Assembly (NCBI RefSeq): GCF_013870515.1
Contig: NZ_JACBXA010000035.1
Span: 1 to 36,746, forward strand
From: Streptomyces albidus (ex Kaewkla and Franco 2022)
GTDB lineage: Bacteria; Actinomycetota; Actinomycetes; Streptomycetales; Streptomycetaceae
Length of the DNA: 36,746 bases
Direction of reading: 5' to 3'
The notes beneath the pieces are model-generated. The model was not told the origin of the DNA. It did not search any database and saw only the letters and a program-made list of their open reading frames with translations. Both the position numbers and the translations under genes were made by a program. Within the stretch, counting starts at the first letter, position 1. Each line of letters begins with the position of its first letter. This document shows, piece by piece, positions 1 through 7,970 of this stretch.

Positions 1-1268
1 CGCGTGGCCAGCGGCTTCGGAGCCGGCATGCGGCGCAGCTTGGCCTCCTCCAGCTCCCAGTACTCGATGCGGAACTTCTCCGACTCCTCGATGGGCGCGT
101 AGGAGGAGACGGCTTCGGCTCCGCGCATGACGTTCACGGCGTTGACGTAGAACTCGCCCGCGACCCTCGCCGTCTGCTTGTCCTTGCCGAAGGAGAACAT
201 CCCCACGCCCGGCACCAGCACGACGGCCGGGTCCGCGCCGCGCATCGCGGGGGAGTCGTGCGCGGCGTGACGCTCGTAGTACGCGCGGTATTCGGCGCGG
301 TAGGCCTCGTGCAGCTCGCGCAGCCGGGCCACGGCCTCCTCGAGCGGCGCGTGTGCGGGCACGTCGAGCACGAGGGGGCGCACCTTCGTACGCAGGAAGT
401 GGTCCGGGCAGGACGTTCCCAGCGCGGCGAGCCGCGGGTGCTCCTCGCGGGAGAGGAAGTCCAGCACCGCCTCGGAGTCGGTGAAGTGGCCCACCTGCGG
501 GCGGTCGGTGGAGGCCAGGCCCCGCACGAACGGGGCGAGTTCCGCGGCCCGTTCGCGGCGCGACAGCTCGGGCAGCGGTTCGCATCCCGCACGTACGGGC
601 CCGAAGGGCTCGGCCCGGCCGCGGGATTCGAGGAAGGCCTCCGCGGTGCGGATGATGTGCAGCGAGTTGCGCTCGCACTCCTCGCTCGTCGCGCCCCAGG
701 CGGTGATGCCGTGACCGCCCAGCACACAGCCGATCGCCTGCGGATCGGCCTCCTTGACGGCGGCGATGTCCAGCCCCAGCTGGAAGCCGGGACGGCGCCA
801 GGGGACCCACACGACGCTCTCCCCGAAGCACTCCCGCGTCAGCTTCTCCCCGTCGGCCGCGCAGGCCAGCGCGATGCCGGAGTCGGGGTGCAGGTGGTCC
901 ACGTGGGCCGCTTCGACCAGGCCGTGCATGGCGGTGTCGATGGAGGGGGCCGCGCCGCCCTTGCCGTGCAGGCAGTAGTCGAAGGCCGCCACCATCTCGT
1001 CCTCGCGCTCCACCCCCGGGTAGACGGACTTGAGGGCGCGCAGCCGGTCCAGGCGCAGGGCGGCGAGGCCGCCGGCGGTGAGGGTGCCGAGGTCGCCGCC
1101 GGAGCCCTTCACCCACAGCAGCTCGGTCTCCGAGCCGGTGACGGGGTCGGGGGCGGTGCCCTTCGCGGAGGTGTTGCCGCCCGCGTAGTTGGTGTTGCGC
1201 GGGTCGGCGCCGAGCCGGTGCGAGCGCGCGAGGAGTGCGTCGACGGTCTGGTCGTGCTGTGCGGACAT
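1..1268 (-). CDS. Bifunctional rhamnulose-1-phosphate aldolase / short-chain dehydrogenase, C-terminus beyond left edge
   Basis: By family this protein joins a class II aldolase domain, which cleaves a deoxyketose phosphate to DHAP and lactaldehyde, to a short-chain dehydrogenase that oxidises the lactaldehyde. About 422 N-terminal residues lie in the window. They include the aldolase domain with NYAGGNTSAK near residue 27, the zinc-ligand motif HVDHLHPDSG, and GGHGITAWG. The dehydrogenase part continues to the left; the family is usually about 680 residues long. The ATG at 1268 lies 6 nt after the rhaI stop, so the two genes form one leftward transcription unit. Pairing with rhamnose isomerase supports a role in cytoplasmic L-rhamnose breakdown. 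No rhamnulokinase is seen; it may lie outside the window. The exact sugar phosphate is inferred from context. Confidence 0.9.
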   Translation of the reverse strand, partial: MSAQHDQTVDALLARSHRLGADPRNTNYAGGNTSAKGTAPDPVTGSETELLWVKGSGGDLGTLTAGGLAALRLDRLRALKSVYPGVEREDEMVAAFDYCLHGKGGAAPSIDTAMHGLVEAAHVDHLHPDSGIALACAADGEKLTRECFGESVVWVPWRRPGFQLGLDIAAVKEADPQAIGCVLGGHGITAWGATSEECERNSLHIIRTAEAFLESRGRAEPFGPVRAGCEPLPELSRRERAAELAPFVRGLASTDRPQVGHFTDSEAVLDFLSREEHPRLAALGTSCPDHFLRTKVRPLVLDVPAHAPLEEAVARLRELHEAYRAEYRAYYERHAAHDSPAMRGADPAVVLVPGVGMFSFGKDKQTARVAGEFYVNAVNVMRGAEAVSSYAPIEESEKFRIEYWELEEAKLRRMPAPKPLAT

Positions 1269-1274
1269 GCTGAA

Positions 1275-2447
1275 CTACGCTCCCCAACCGGCCTGCTGGC
1301 CGCCCTTGCGTTCGTCGGTGATCCTGCTCGCCCAGCCGGAGCGGTGGTAGGCCGCGACGGGGTCGGCGTCCAGGCCCTGCTCCTGGCGTATCTGTGCGAG
1401 CAGCTGCCGTACGTCGGTGTTGTAGGCGTCCATCAGGACGGCGTTCGCCCCGAGCACGTCCCCGGACCGCTGCGCGCCGGCGAGTGCGTCACGGTCCACG
1501 AGGAGGGCCTTTGCGGTGGCTTCCTGCACGTTCATCACCGAACGGATGATGGCGGGGATCTTGGGCTCGATGTTGTGGCACTGGTCGAGCATGAAGGCGA
1601 CGCCCGCGTCCTCTTCCAGGGCACCGCCACGCACCACTTCGTACATGATCCGGAAGAGCTGGAAGGGGTCGGCCGAGCCGACCATCAGGTCGTCGTCCGC
1701 GTAGAAGCGGGAGTTGAAGTCGAAGCCTCCGAGCTTCCCCTCACGCAGCAGCAGCGCGACGATGAACTCGATGTTGGTGCCCGGCGCGTGGTGGCCGGTG
1801 TCCACGACGACCTCGGCCTTCGGGCCGAGCTGGAGGCAGTGGGCGTAGGCGGTGCCCCAGTCCGGGACGTCGGTCGTGTAGAAGGCCGGTTCGAAGAACT
1901 TGTACTCCAGAAGCATCCGCTGCCCCTCGCCGAGGCGCTCGTACACCGCGGACAGCGACTCGGCCAGCCGGTCCTGACGCGCGCGGATGTCGTCCTGGCC
2001 GGGGTAGTTGGTGCCGTCGGCGAACCACAGCTTCAGGTCCCGTGAGCCGGTCGCGTCCATGATGTCGACGCACTCCAGCAGATGGGCCAGCGCCTTGCGG
2101 CGCACCGCGGCGTCCGGGTGCGTGACGGATCCGAGCTTGTAGTCGTCGTCCTGGAACACGTTGGAGTTGATGGTGCCCAGCCGCAGCCCCCGCTCCTTCG
2201 CGTACGCGGCCAGCGCGCCGTAGTCCTCCACCCTGTCCCAGGGGATGTGCAGCGCGACGGTGGGCGCGACCCCCGTGTGCTCGTGCACGCGGGCGGCGTC
2301 GTCGAGCTTCTCCTCGGGTGTGCGGGGCACGCCCGGTTGCGCGAACACCTTGAACCGGGTGCCGGAGTTGCCGTAACCCCACGAAGGCGTCTCTATCCGC
2401 TGGGATGTGAGGGCGGCCTTGACGGCCGTCAGGTCGGCGTCTGACAT
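1275..2447 (-). CDS. rhaI: L-rhamnose isomerase
   Basis: This 390-residue TIM-barrel isomerase converts L-rhamnose to L-rhamnulose, the first cytoplasmic step of rhamnose use. It matches the RhaI type found in Pseudomonas and actinobacteria rather than E. coli RhaA. Visible metal and catalytic motifs are LEYKFFEPAFY, VVDTGHHAPGTNIEF and GGFDFNSRFYADDDL, which supply the Glu, Asp and His ligands. The start is the ATG at 2447, giving the N-terminus MSDADLTAVK. It is the first gene of the leftward unit and is read from its own promoter (TTGACG-N18-TACGTT) with a LacI-like operator just downstream. The opposite promoter serves a sugar ABC transporter, which fits co-induction of uptake and catabolism. 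Confidence 0.95.
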   Translation of the reverse strand: MSDADLTAVKAALTSQRIETPSWGYGNSGTRFKVFAQPGVPRTPEEKLDDAARVHEHTGVAPTVALHIPWDRVEDYGALAAYAKERGLRLGTINSNVFQDDDYKLGSVTHPDAAVRRKALAHLLECVDIMDATGSRDLKLWFADGTNYPGQDDIRARQDRLAESLSAVYERLGEGQRMLLEYKFFEPAFYTTDVPDWGTAYAHCLQLGPKAEVVVDTGHHAPGTNIEFIVALLLREGKLGGFDFNSRFYADDDLMVGSADPFQLFRIMYEVVRGGALEEDAGVAFMLDQCHNIEPKIPAIIRSVMNVQEATAKALLVDRDALAGAQRSGDVLGANAVLMDAYNTDVRQLLAQIRQEQGLDADPVAAYHRSGWASRITDERKGGQQAGWGA

Positions 2448-2499
2448 GCGTCTCCTCTGTGCGGCGCGATGCTCGGGACCCGAGAGCGGCGGGCGCGAG

Positions 2500-2511
2500 C
2501 AAAACGATTCA
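2500..2511. promoter_or_regulatory. LacI-type operator, leftward unit
   Basis: CAAAACGATTCA matches 9 of 12 positions of the second site at 2641-2652 and resembles the LacI/GalR consensus TGAAWCGWTTCA. It sits about 10-21 nt downstream of the predicted rhaI transcription start, where a bound repressor would block transcription. The likely ligands are the LacI proteins encoded at 9431-11502; this assignment is inferred. Confidence 0.55.
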
Positions 2512-2526
2512 ATGCGCGACGTCAGG

Positions 2527-2556
2527 AACGTAGGGCCAGGCCTTCCCGGCCGTCAA
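2527..2556 (-). promoter_or_regulatory. Promoter of rhaI and the aldolase/dehydrogenase
   Basis: On the minus strand, TTGACG (complement of 2551-2556) is followed after 18 nt by TACGTT (complement of 2527-2532). This is a good housekeeping-sigma promoter for Streptomyces. Transcription should start near 2520, about 73 nt before the rhaI ATG. Prediction from sequence only. Confidence 0.65.
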
Positions 2557-2596
2557 GCCTTCCGGCGTCGAAGCCGACAACCTGCTGCATACCCCC

Positions 2597-2625
2597 TTGA
2601 CGCCCTCCCGGGTCGCCACTAGCTT
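2597..2625 (+). promoter_or_regulatory. Promoter of the rhamnose transport/regulator operon
   Basis: TTGACG at 2597-2602 and TAGCTT at 2620-2625 are separated by 17 nt. The predicted start is near 2632, leaving an untranslated leader of about 107 nt before the ATG at 2739. The element mirrors the leftward promoter. Confidence 0.65.
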
Positions 2626-2640
2626 CCCCGAATCACTGAT

Positions 2641-2652
2641 TGAAACAATTCA
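2641..2652. promoter_or_regulatory. LacI-type operator, rightward operon
   Basis: TGAAACAATTCA has perfect TGAA/TTCA arms around ACAA and resembles the site at 2500-2511. It lies about 10-21 nt downstream of the predicted rightward start, the same phase as the partner site has to its own promoter. Binding by the two LacI proteins of this operon would give autoregulation. Confidence 0.6.
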
Positions 2653-2738
2653 TTCACCTCGCTGATCCACGTCCCCGCACACCGTCCTACGCGCATCGCG
2701 GTCCCACATGCGCACCGCACCACAGGAGGAGCAGGACC

Positions 2739-4268
2739 ATGAGCCAGCCCGAACCGGCAGCGACTCCGTCGCCGGTCCTCGCACTGGAGGAGGTGAACAA
2801 GTCCTTCGGCAACGTCCGCGCCCTGCGCGGTGTCTCGCTCTCCCTGTACCGCGGCGAGGCGCATGCGATCGCGGGTGAGAACGGGGCGGGCAAGTCCACG
2901 CTCATCAAGGTCCTGGCAGGGGTGCACGCCCCCGACGCCGGCACCGTGCGCCTCGACGGCAGCCCCGTGGGCTTCTCCGGTCCCGCCGACGCCCGTGACG
3001 CCGGCATCGCCGTGATCTACCAGGAGCCCACGCTCTTCGCCGATCTCTCCATAGCCGAGAACATCTTCATGGGCCGCCAGCCCCGCCGCTCCCTGGGCCG
3101 CATCGACCACTCCGCCGTACGGGAGGCCACGGCCGCGCTCATGCGCCGCCTGGGCGTCGAGCTGGACCCGGACCGGCCCGCACGCGGACTGTCCATCGCC
3201 GACCAGCAGATCGTCGAGATCGCCAAGGCGCTCTCGTTCGACGCCCGGGTGCTGATCATGGACGAGCCCACAGCCGCCCTCACCGGCACCGAGACCGCCC
3301 GCCTCTTCTCCGTCGTCGACGCGCTGCGCGCCGAAGGCGCCGCCGTGCTGTTCATCTCCCACCGGCTGGGCGAGATCTTCGAGTTGTGCCAGCGGGTCAC
3401 CATCCTGCGCGACGGCGCGCTCGTCGCCACCGAGGCGCTGGACGGGCTGACGGAGGACGATCTCGTACGCCGCATGGTCGGCCGTGATCTGGAGGAGCTG
3501 TACCCCAAGGAGGACACGACACCCGGACCCTCCGCGCTGACGGTGCGCAGGCTCACCCGCGAAGGCGTCTTCCACGACGTCTCGTTCGAGGTGCGCCGCG
3601 GTGAAATCGTCGCCCTCGCAGGCCTGGTGGGAGCCGGACGCAGCGAAGTCGTACAGGCCGTCTTCGGCGTCGACCGAGCGGACGCAGGCGAAGTCGAGGT
3701 CGGAGGACGGAAGTTGAAGTCCAATTCCCCGACCGCCGCCATGGACGCGGGGGTCGCCCTCGTGCCGGAGGACCGGCGGCAGCGCGGTCTGGTGATGGAG
3801 ATGTCCATCGAGCGCAACATCGCACTGACCGGCCTGGACCGTCTCGGCAAGGGGGGAGTCGTCCGCCGCGCCCTCGAACGCGGGCGTGCGGCGGACTGGG
3901 CGGTGCGGCTCCAACTGAAGTACAACCAGCTCTCCGACACCGTCGGCGTGCTCTCCGGCGGGAACCAGCAGAAGGTCGTACTCGCCAAGTGGCTCGCCAC
4001 CGAGCCCGGAGTCCTCATCGTCGACGAGCCGACCCGGGGCATCGACGTCGGCACCAAGGCCGAGGTCCACCGGCTGCTGACCGGTCTGGCCGCCGACGGG
4101 ATAGCCGTCCTGATGGTCTCCTCCGACCTGCCCGAAGTACTCGGCATGGCCGACCGGGTGCTCGTCATGCACGAAGGGCGTCTCGTCGCCGAGATACCCC
4201 GTGCCGAAGCCACCGAGGAGTCGGTCATGGCGGCGGCGACCGGACGCGGCAGCAAGGAGGCGGCGTGA
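2739..4268 (+). CDS. Sugar ABC transporter ATP-binding protein (rhamnose type)
   Basis: This 509-residue protein contains two fused nucleotide-binding domains, as in RbsA/MglA/XylG, and powers sugar import at the inner face of the membrane. The first domain has a full Walker [10 protein letters not shown], at 46-54, a Walker B ending MDEPT, but a degenerate signature ([10 protein letters not shown]). The second has a degenerate Walker A (VGAGRSE, about 297-303) and an intact signature SGGNQQK near 406. This asymmetry is normal for the family. The chosen ATG follows AGGAGGA at 2724-2730; the frame is open further upstream but without a better start. Its stop overlaps the GTG of the first permease. 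The rhamnose specificity is inferred from rhaI and the mutarotase gene nearby. Confidence 0.92.
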   Translation: MSQPEPAATPSPVLALEEVNKSFGNVRALRGVSLSLYRGEAHAIAGENGAGKSTLIKVLAGVHAPDAGTVRLDGSPVGFSGPADARDAGIAVIYQEPTLFADLSIAENIFMGRQPRRSLGRIDHSAVREATAALMRRLGVELDPDRPARGLSIADQQIVEIAKALSFDARVLIMDEPTAALTGTETARLFSVVDALRAEGAAVLFISHRLGEIFELCQRVTILRDGALVATEALDGLTEDDLVRRMVGRDLEELYPKEDTTPGPSALTVRRLTREGVFHDVSFEVRRGEIVALAGLVGAGRSEVVQAVFGVDRADAGEVEVGGRKLKSNSPTAAMDAGVALVPEDRRQRGLVMEMSIERNIALTGLDRLGKGGVVRRALERGRAADWAVRLQLKYNQLSDTVGVLSGGNQQKVVLAKWLATEPGVLIVDEPTRGIDVGTKAEVHRLLTGLAADGIAVLMVSSDLPEVLGMADRVLVMHEGRLVAEIPRAEATEESVMAAATGRGSKEAA

Positions 4269-5365
4269 ACAGGCCACTGGAGAAGCCGCTGCGGGACCCG
4301 TCGAAGGAGCCGTCGCGGGAACCGCAACAGCCGTCCGGACAGCGCGAGGCACAGGGCGCGGCCAAGGAGGAGACCCGCTCCGCCCGGTCGCTGACCGACC
4401 TGGTCTTCCGGGTACGGGAGTTGAGCATCGGCGGCGCCCTCGTCCTGCTCGTCCTGGGCACCTGGCTGGTCAACCCCGGCTTCCTCGACGACCAGGGCGT
4501 ACAGGACCTGCTGCTGAACTCGTCGATCCTGGTGCTGCTCGCCACCGGTCAGTCCGTCGTCGTCCTCACCCGCAACATCGACCTGTCGGTGGGTTCCGTC
4601 GTGGGCCTCACCGCCTTCGCCTGCGGAAGTTTCGTATCCGGCACGCAGCACAGCGCGCTGACCGTCGTACTGCTGGGCACCGCACTCGGTGTCCTGTGCG
4701 GCCTGGTGAGCGGTCTGCTCGTCAGCTTCGGCAGGGTGCCCGCGCTGGTGGTCACCCTCGGGATGCTCTACGTCATCCAGGGCGTCGACCACGTCTGGGC
4801 GCACGGGCAGCAGATCAACGCCGTCAACGTGCCCGACGGGGTGCTGGAGTTGGGAAGCGGCAGCGTGCTCGGCGTCCCGTACCTGCCGCTGATCTCGGCA
4901 CTGGTCCTCGCGGCCACCGCGTACTACCTGCGGACCTACCGCAGCGGACGTGAGCTGTACGCCATCGGCTCCAACCCCGAGGCGGCACGGCTCGCGGGCA
5001 TCCCCATCCGCCGCCGTGTCCTCGCCGCGTACGCCTTCTCCGGAGCCGTCGCCGGATTCGCCGGCGCCCTCTGGCTCGCGCGCTTCGGCACCGTCGTCGC
5101 CGACGCCGCGAACGGCTGGGAGCTGACAGTCGTCAGCGCGGTCGTCGTCGGCGGCGTCGCCATCACCGGCGGCGTGGGCACCGTCTGGGGCGCGGCGCTC
5201 GGCGCCCTGCTGCTCACCACGATCGGCAGCGCCCTCGTCGTCCTCAAGGTCAACCCCTTCTGGGAGCAGGCCATCACAGGCGCGCTGCTGCTGGCGGCCA
5301 TCAGCACCGACCGCGTCGTACGCAGCCGCACCACCGAGGCGCTGAGGAAGAGGAGCAGGAAGTGA
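4265..5365 (+). CDS. Sugar ABC transporter permease 1
   Basis: This 366-residue integral membrane protein belongs to the RbsC/XylH/RhaP permease family (BPD_transp_2). A charged cytoplasmic N-terminus of about 55 residues, rich in Pro, Arg and Glu, precedes roughly ten hydrophobic segments. The family-typical stretch [12 protein letters not shown] and the later [12 protein letters not shown] loop, which contacts the ATPase, are present. The GTG at 4265 overlaps the ATPase stop (GTGA), so translation is probably coupled. It likely pairs with the second permease (5362-6417) to form the transmembrane channel. Confidence 0.92.
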   Translation: MNRPLEKPLRDPSKEPSREPQQPSGQREAQGAAKEETRSARSLTDLVFRVRELSIGGALVLLVLGTWLVNPGFLDDQGVQDLLLNSSILVLLATGQSVVVLTRNIDLSVGSVVGLTAFACGSFVSGTQHSALTVVLLGTALGVLCGLVSGLLVSFGRVPALVVTLGMLYVIQGVDHVWAHGQQINAVNVPDGVLELGSGSVLGVPYLPLISALVLAATAYYLRTYRSGRELYAIGSNPEAARLAGIPIRRRVLAAYAFSGAVAGFAGALWLARFGTVVADAANGWELTVVSAVVVGGVAITGGVGTVWGAALGALLLTTIGSALVVLKVNPFWEQAITGALLLAAISTDRVVRSRTTEALRKRSRK

Positions 5366-6417
5366 ACGCCCCGACGACACTCACCGATCCCACGGACCGC
5401 GCGGACGGCAGCGGCGAGGCCGGTGCCGGACGCGGCGGCGGAGCGGTCCGGTTCCTGCGCTGGGACACGGCCGTCGGCGTGCTGCTGGTCGCCGTCCTCC
5501 TCGCGGGAAGCGGCACCACGGAAGGCTTCGCGGACGTCACGAACCTGTCCGCCGCCCTCAACGACACCGCCGAGATCGCGCTGATCGCCCTGCCGATGAC
5601 CCTGCTCGTCGTGGCCGGGCAGGTCGACCTGTCCGTCGCCTCGATGCTCGGGCTTTCCAGTGCACTGGCGGGCTCGCTGTGGGACGCGGGCTGGGCGTTC
5701 GAGATGATCGTGCCGCTGTGCCTGCTGCTCGGTGTGCTGGGCGGGCTGCTGAACGGCTGGCTCGTCACCCGCGTCGGACTGCCCTCGCTGGCCGTCACCA
5801 TCGGCACGCTCACCCTCTACCGGGGGCTCGCCTCCGTCGTACTGGGGAACAAGGCGGTCTCCGACTTCCCCGAGACGTACGCGCAGTGGGCGTCCTACAC
5901 CGAGCCGGTGCCGGGCACCTTCATCCCGTACCCGATCGCCGTCTTCATCGTCCTGGCGGCGCTCGCCGCGTTCGTGCTGCACAGCACCGCCGCCGGACGC
6001 TCCCTGTTCGCGATGGGAGCCCAGGAGGAGGCGGCCCGGTTCGCCGGCATCCGCGTGAACAGGATCAAGCTGGTGCTCTTCGCCGTCACCGGATTCATGG
6101 CCTCCTTCGCCGGGATCGTCTACACCCTGCGCTACGGCAGCGCCCGCGCCGACAACGGCCTCGGCCTGGAACTCGTCGTCATCGCGTCCGTGCTGCTCGG
6201 CGGCATCGACTTCAACGGCGGCCGGGGAACCCTCGGCGGAGCCGTCGCCGGAGTGCTGCTGATCGGAGTGCTCAACAACCTCCTCACCCTCAACGACATC
6301 TCCAACGAGATCCAGGTCATCGTCACCGGCGTACTGCTGGTGGCCTCCGTGCTCACACCGCGGGTGATCGCCGTGGCCAGCGAGCGAAGGCAGCGCCGAG
6401 CCGCCACCGCGACCTGA
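5362..6417 (+). CDS. Sugar ABC transporter permease 2
   Basis: This 351-residue permease is of the same family as its upstream neighbour. It shows QVDLSVASMLGLSSAL in the first third, a cluster of membrane helices, and the ATPase-contact loop GAQEEAARFAGIRV. The GTG at 5362 overlaps the preceding stop by 4 nt. Two different permeases served by one fused ATPase is the arrangement known for rhamnose importers (RhaP/RhaQ). A gap of 105 nt with a possible hairpin separates it from the binding-protein gene. Confidence 0.92.
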   Translation: MNAPTTLTDPTDRADGSGEAGAGRGGGAVRFLRWDTAVGVLLVAVLLAGSGTTEGFADVTNLSAALNDTAEIALIALPMTLLVVAGQVDLSVASMLGLSSALAGSLWDAGWAFEMIVPLCLLLGVLGGLLNGWLVTRVGLPSLAVTIGTLTLYRGLASVVLGNKAVSDFPETYAQWASYTEPVPGTFIPYPIAVFIVLAALAAFVLHSTAAGRSLFAMGAQEEAARFAGIRVNRIKLVLFAVTGFMASFAGIVYTLRYGSARADNGLGLELVVIASVLLGGIDFNGGRGTLGGAVAGVLLIGVLNNLLTLNDISNEIQVIVTGVLLVASVLTPRVIAVASERRQRRAATAT

Positions 6418-6420
6418 CAC

Positions 6421-6452
6421 CGCGGATCTCCCACCCCCGCCCCGGGTCCGCG
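6421..6452. repeat. Inverted repeat between permease and binding-protein genes
   Basis: Arms CGCGGA (6421-6426) and TCCGCG (6447-6452) flank a C-rich loop just after the permease stop. A hairpin here could protect upstream mRNA ends or tune the stoichiometry of the binding protein. It has no T-tract, so I do not call it a terminator. The arms are short and the GC-rich context makes chance pairing likely. Confidence 0.3.
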
Positions 6453-6522
6453 CCTCCCGTGGATCCGCCGAACCCGTCCACCGACTTCCCCCGAGTGCCC
6501 ACCAGTTGAAAGGCCCTCCGCC

Positions 6523-7602
6523 ATGCGACTGCACACCCGCTCCCGCGTCTACGCCGCCACCGCCGCGGCGTGCGCGCTCTCACTCGCCCTCGGCGGCTGC
6601 TCCGGCACCACGAAAGGCGACGCCAAGGACGACGCCAAGGACAAGGCGCAGAACGCGAAGGCAGACCCCGACGCGCCGCTGAAGAAGGGCCTGAAGCTCG
6701 CCTTCCTGCCCAAGCAGATCAACAACCCCTACGAGAAGATCGTGGACGAGGCGGGGATCGCCGCCGCCAAGGGGTACGGCGGGAAGGCCAAGGAGGTCGG
6801 GCCTTCCGACGCCAAGGCGTCCTCCCAGGTCAGCTACATCAACACGCTCGTCCAGCAGCGCCAGGACGCGATCCTCATCGCCGCCAACGACCCCAACGCC
6901 GTGTGCGGGCCGCTGAAGCAGGCGATGAAGCAGGACATCAAGGTCGTCTCCTACGACTCCGACACCGCCAAGGACTGCCGCCAGCTCTTCATCAACCAGG
7001 CCAGCTCCGAGGAGATCGGCCGCTCCCTGGTCAAGCGCACCGCCGAACAGGTCGGCCACAAGGGCCAGATCGCCATCCTCTCGGCCACGCAGAACGCGAC
7101 GAACCAGAACGCCTGGATCGAGTTCATGAAGGACGAGCTGAAGAAGCCCGCCTACAAGGACATGAAGCTGGTCAAGACCGCCTACGGCGACGACGACGAC
7201 CAGAAGTCCTTCCAGGAGACCCAGGGTCTGCTCAAGGCCTACCCCAAGCTCAAGGCCGTCATCTCACCCACCACGGTCGGCATCGCCGCGGCCGCCCGGT
7301 ACATCAGCGACTCCTCGTACAAGGGCAAGGTCGTCCTCAACGGCCTCGGCACGCCCAACCAGATGCGCAAGTACATCAAGGACGGCACCGTCGAGGAGTT
7401 CTCCCTCTGGGACCCCAAGAAGCTCGGCTACCTCGGCTCGTACGCGGCGGCCTCCCTGGCGTCGGGACAGATCACCGGGAAGCAGGGGGAGAAGTTCAAG
7501 GCCGGGAAGCTGGGTGAGCGCACCGTCGGAAAGGACGGAGAGGTCATCCTCGGCCCGCCCACCGTCTTCGACAAGAAGAACATCGGCGACTACGACTTCT
7601 AG
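6523..7602 (+). CDS. Rhamnose ABC transporter substrate-binding lipoprotein
   Basis: This 359-residue extracellular sugar-binding protein belongs to the periplasmic-binding-protein 4 / RhaS family. The N-terminus has Arg residues, a hydrophobic core and the lipobox LALGGC with Cys26 as lipidation site, followed by a Lys/Asp-rich linker. The mature part opens with FLPKQINNPYEKIVDEAG, typical of RhaS-like proteins, and contains LIAANDPNAV and the second-lobe stretch ISPTTVGIAAAARY. The ATG follows a GAAAGG element. It captures sugar outside the membrane and delivers it to the two permeases encoded upstream. Ligand specificity is inferred from family resemblance and context. Confidence 0.92.
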   Translation: MRLHTRSRVYAATAAACALSLALGGCSGTTKGDAKDDAKDKAQNAKADPDAPLKKGLKLAFLPKQINNPYEKIVDEAGIAAAKGYGGKAKEVGPSDAKASSQVSYINTLVQQRQDAILIAANDPNAVCGPLKQAMKQDIKVVSYDSDTAKDCRQLFINQASSEEIGRSLVKRTAEQVGHKGQIAILSATQNATNQNAWIEFMKDELKKPAYKDMKLVKTAYGDDDDQKSFQETQGLLKAYPKLKAVISPTTVGIAAAARYISDSSYKGKVVLNGLGTPNQMRKYIKDGTVEEFSLWDPKKLGYLGSYAAASLASGQITGKQGEKFKAGKLGERTVGKDGEVILGPPTVFDKKNIGDYDF

Positions 7603-7616
7603 GAAGGAGCCGGGCC

Positions 7617-7937
7617 GTGCAGCGCGTCTGTTTCCTGCTGAAGGTCCGCGCCGACCGGGTGGCCGAGTACCGCGAGCGGCACTCGGCCGTCTGGCCGGAG
7701 ATGCTCACCGCGCTCTCCGAGTGCGGCTGGCACAACTACTCGCTCTTCCTGCGTCCGGACGGCCTGCTCGTGGGCTACCTGGAGACGGAGGACTTCGCCG
7801 CGGCGCAGGCCGCGATGGAGCGGCGCGAGGTCAACGCCCGCTGGCAGCGCGAGATGGCCCCCTTCTTCGAATCCCTCGAGGGGGAGCGGCCGGACGAAGC
7901 CATGACGCCGCTCACCGAGGTCTTCCACCTCGCCTAG
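7617..7937 (+). CDS. rhaM: L-rhamnose mutarotase
   Basis: This 106-residue protein interconverts the alpha and beta anomers of L-rhamnose so that imported sugar can feed the isomerase. The sequence carries the family signature RERHSAVWPEM (His22 is the likely catalytic residue), GWHNYSLFLR, and the C-terminal LTEVFHL. Length matches RhaM of about 104 residues. It begins with GTG, preceded by GGAAGGAG about 7 nt upstream, and lies 14 nt after the binding-protein stop. It confirms that this locus handles L-rhamnose rather than another sugar. Confidence 0.93.
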   Translation: MQRVCFLLKVRADRVAEYRERHSAVWPEMLTALSECGWHNYSLFLRPDGLLVGYLETEDFAAAQAAMERREVNARWQREMAPFFESLEGERPDEAMTPLTEVFHLA

Positions 7938-7970
7938 CCCGGCCGGATCACGCGTGAGGAGCGACCGTCC

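Noticed and set aside
258..2045. Long rightward open frame (about 595 codons) opposite the aldolase and rhaI genes
   Set aside because: It is antisense to two clearly homologous genes, and its translation is low-complexity Val/Gly/Ala/Arg text without any family motif; long antisense frames are common in high-GC DNA.
3017..5380. Leftward open frame of 787 codons opposite the ABC ATPase and permease genes
   Set aside because: Antisense shadow of three recognised genes, with repetitive Asp/Gly/Arg/Ser composition and no ribosome-binding site.
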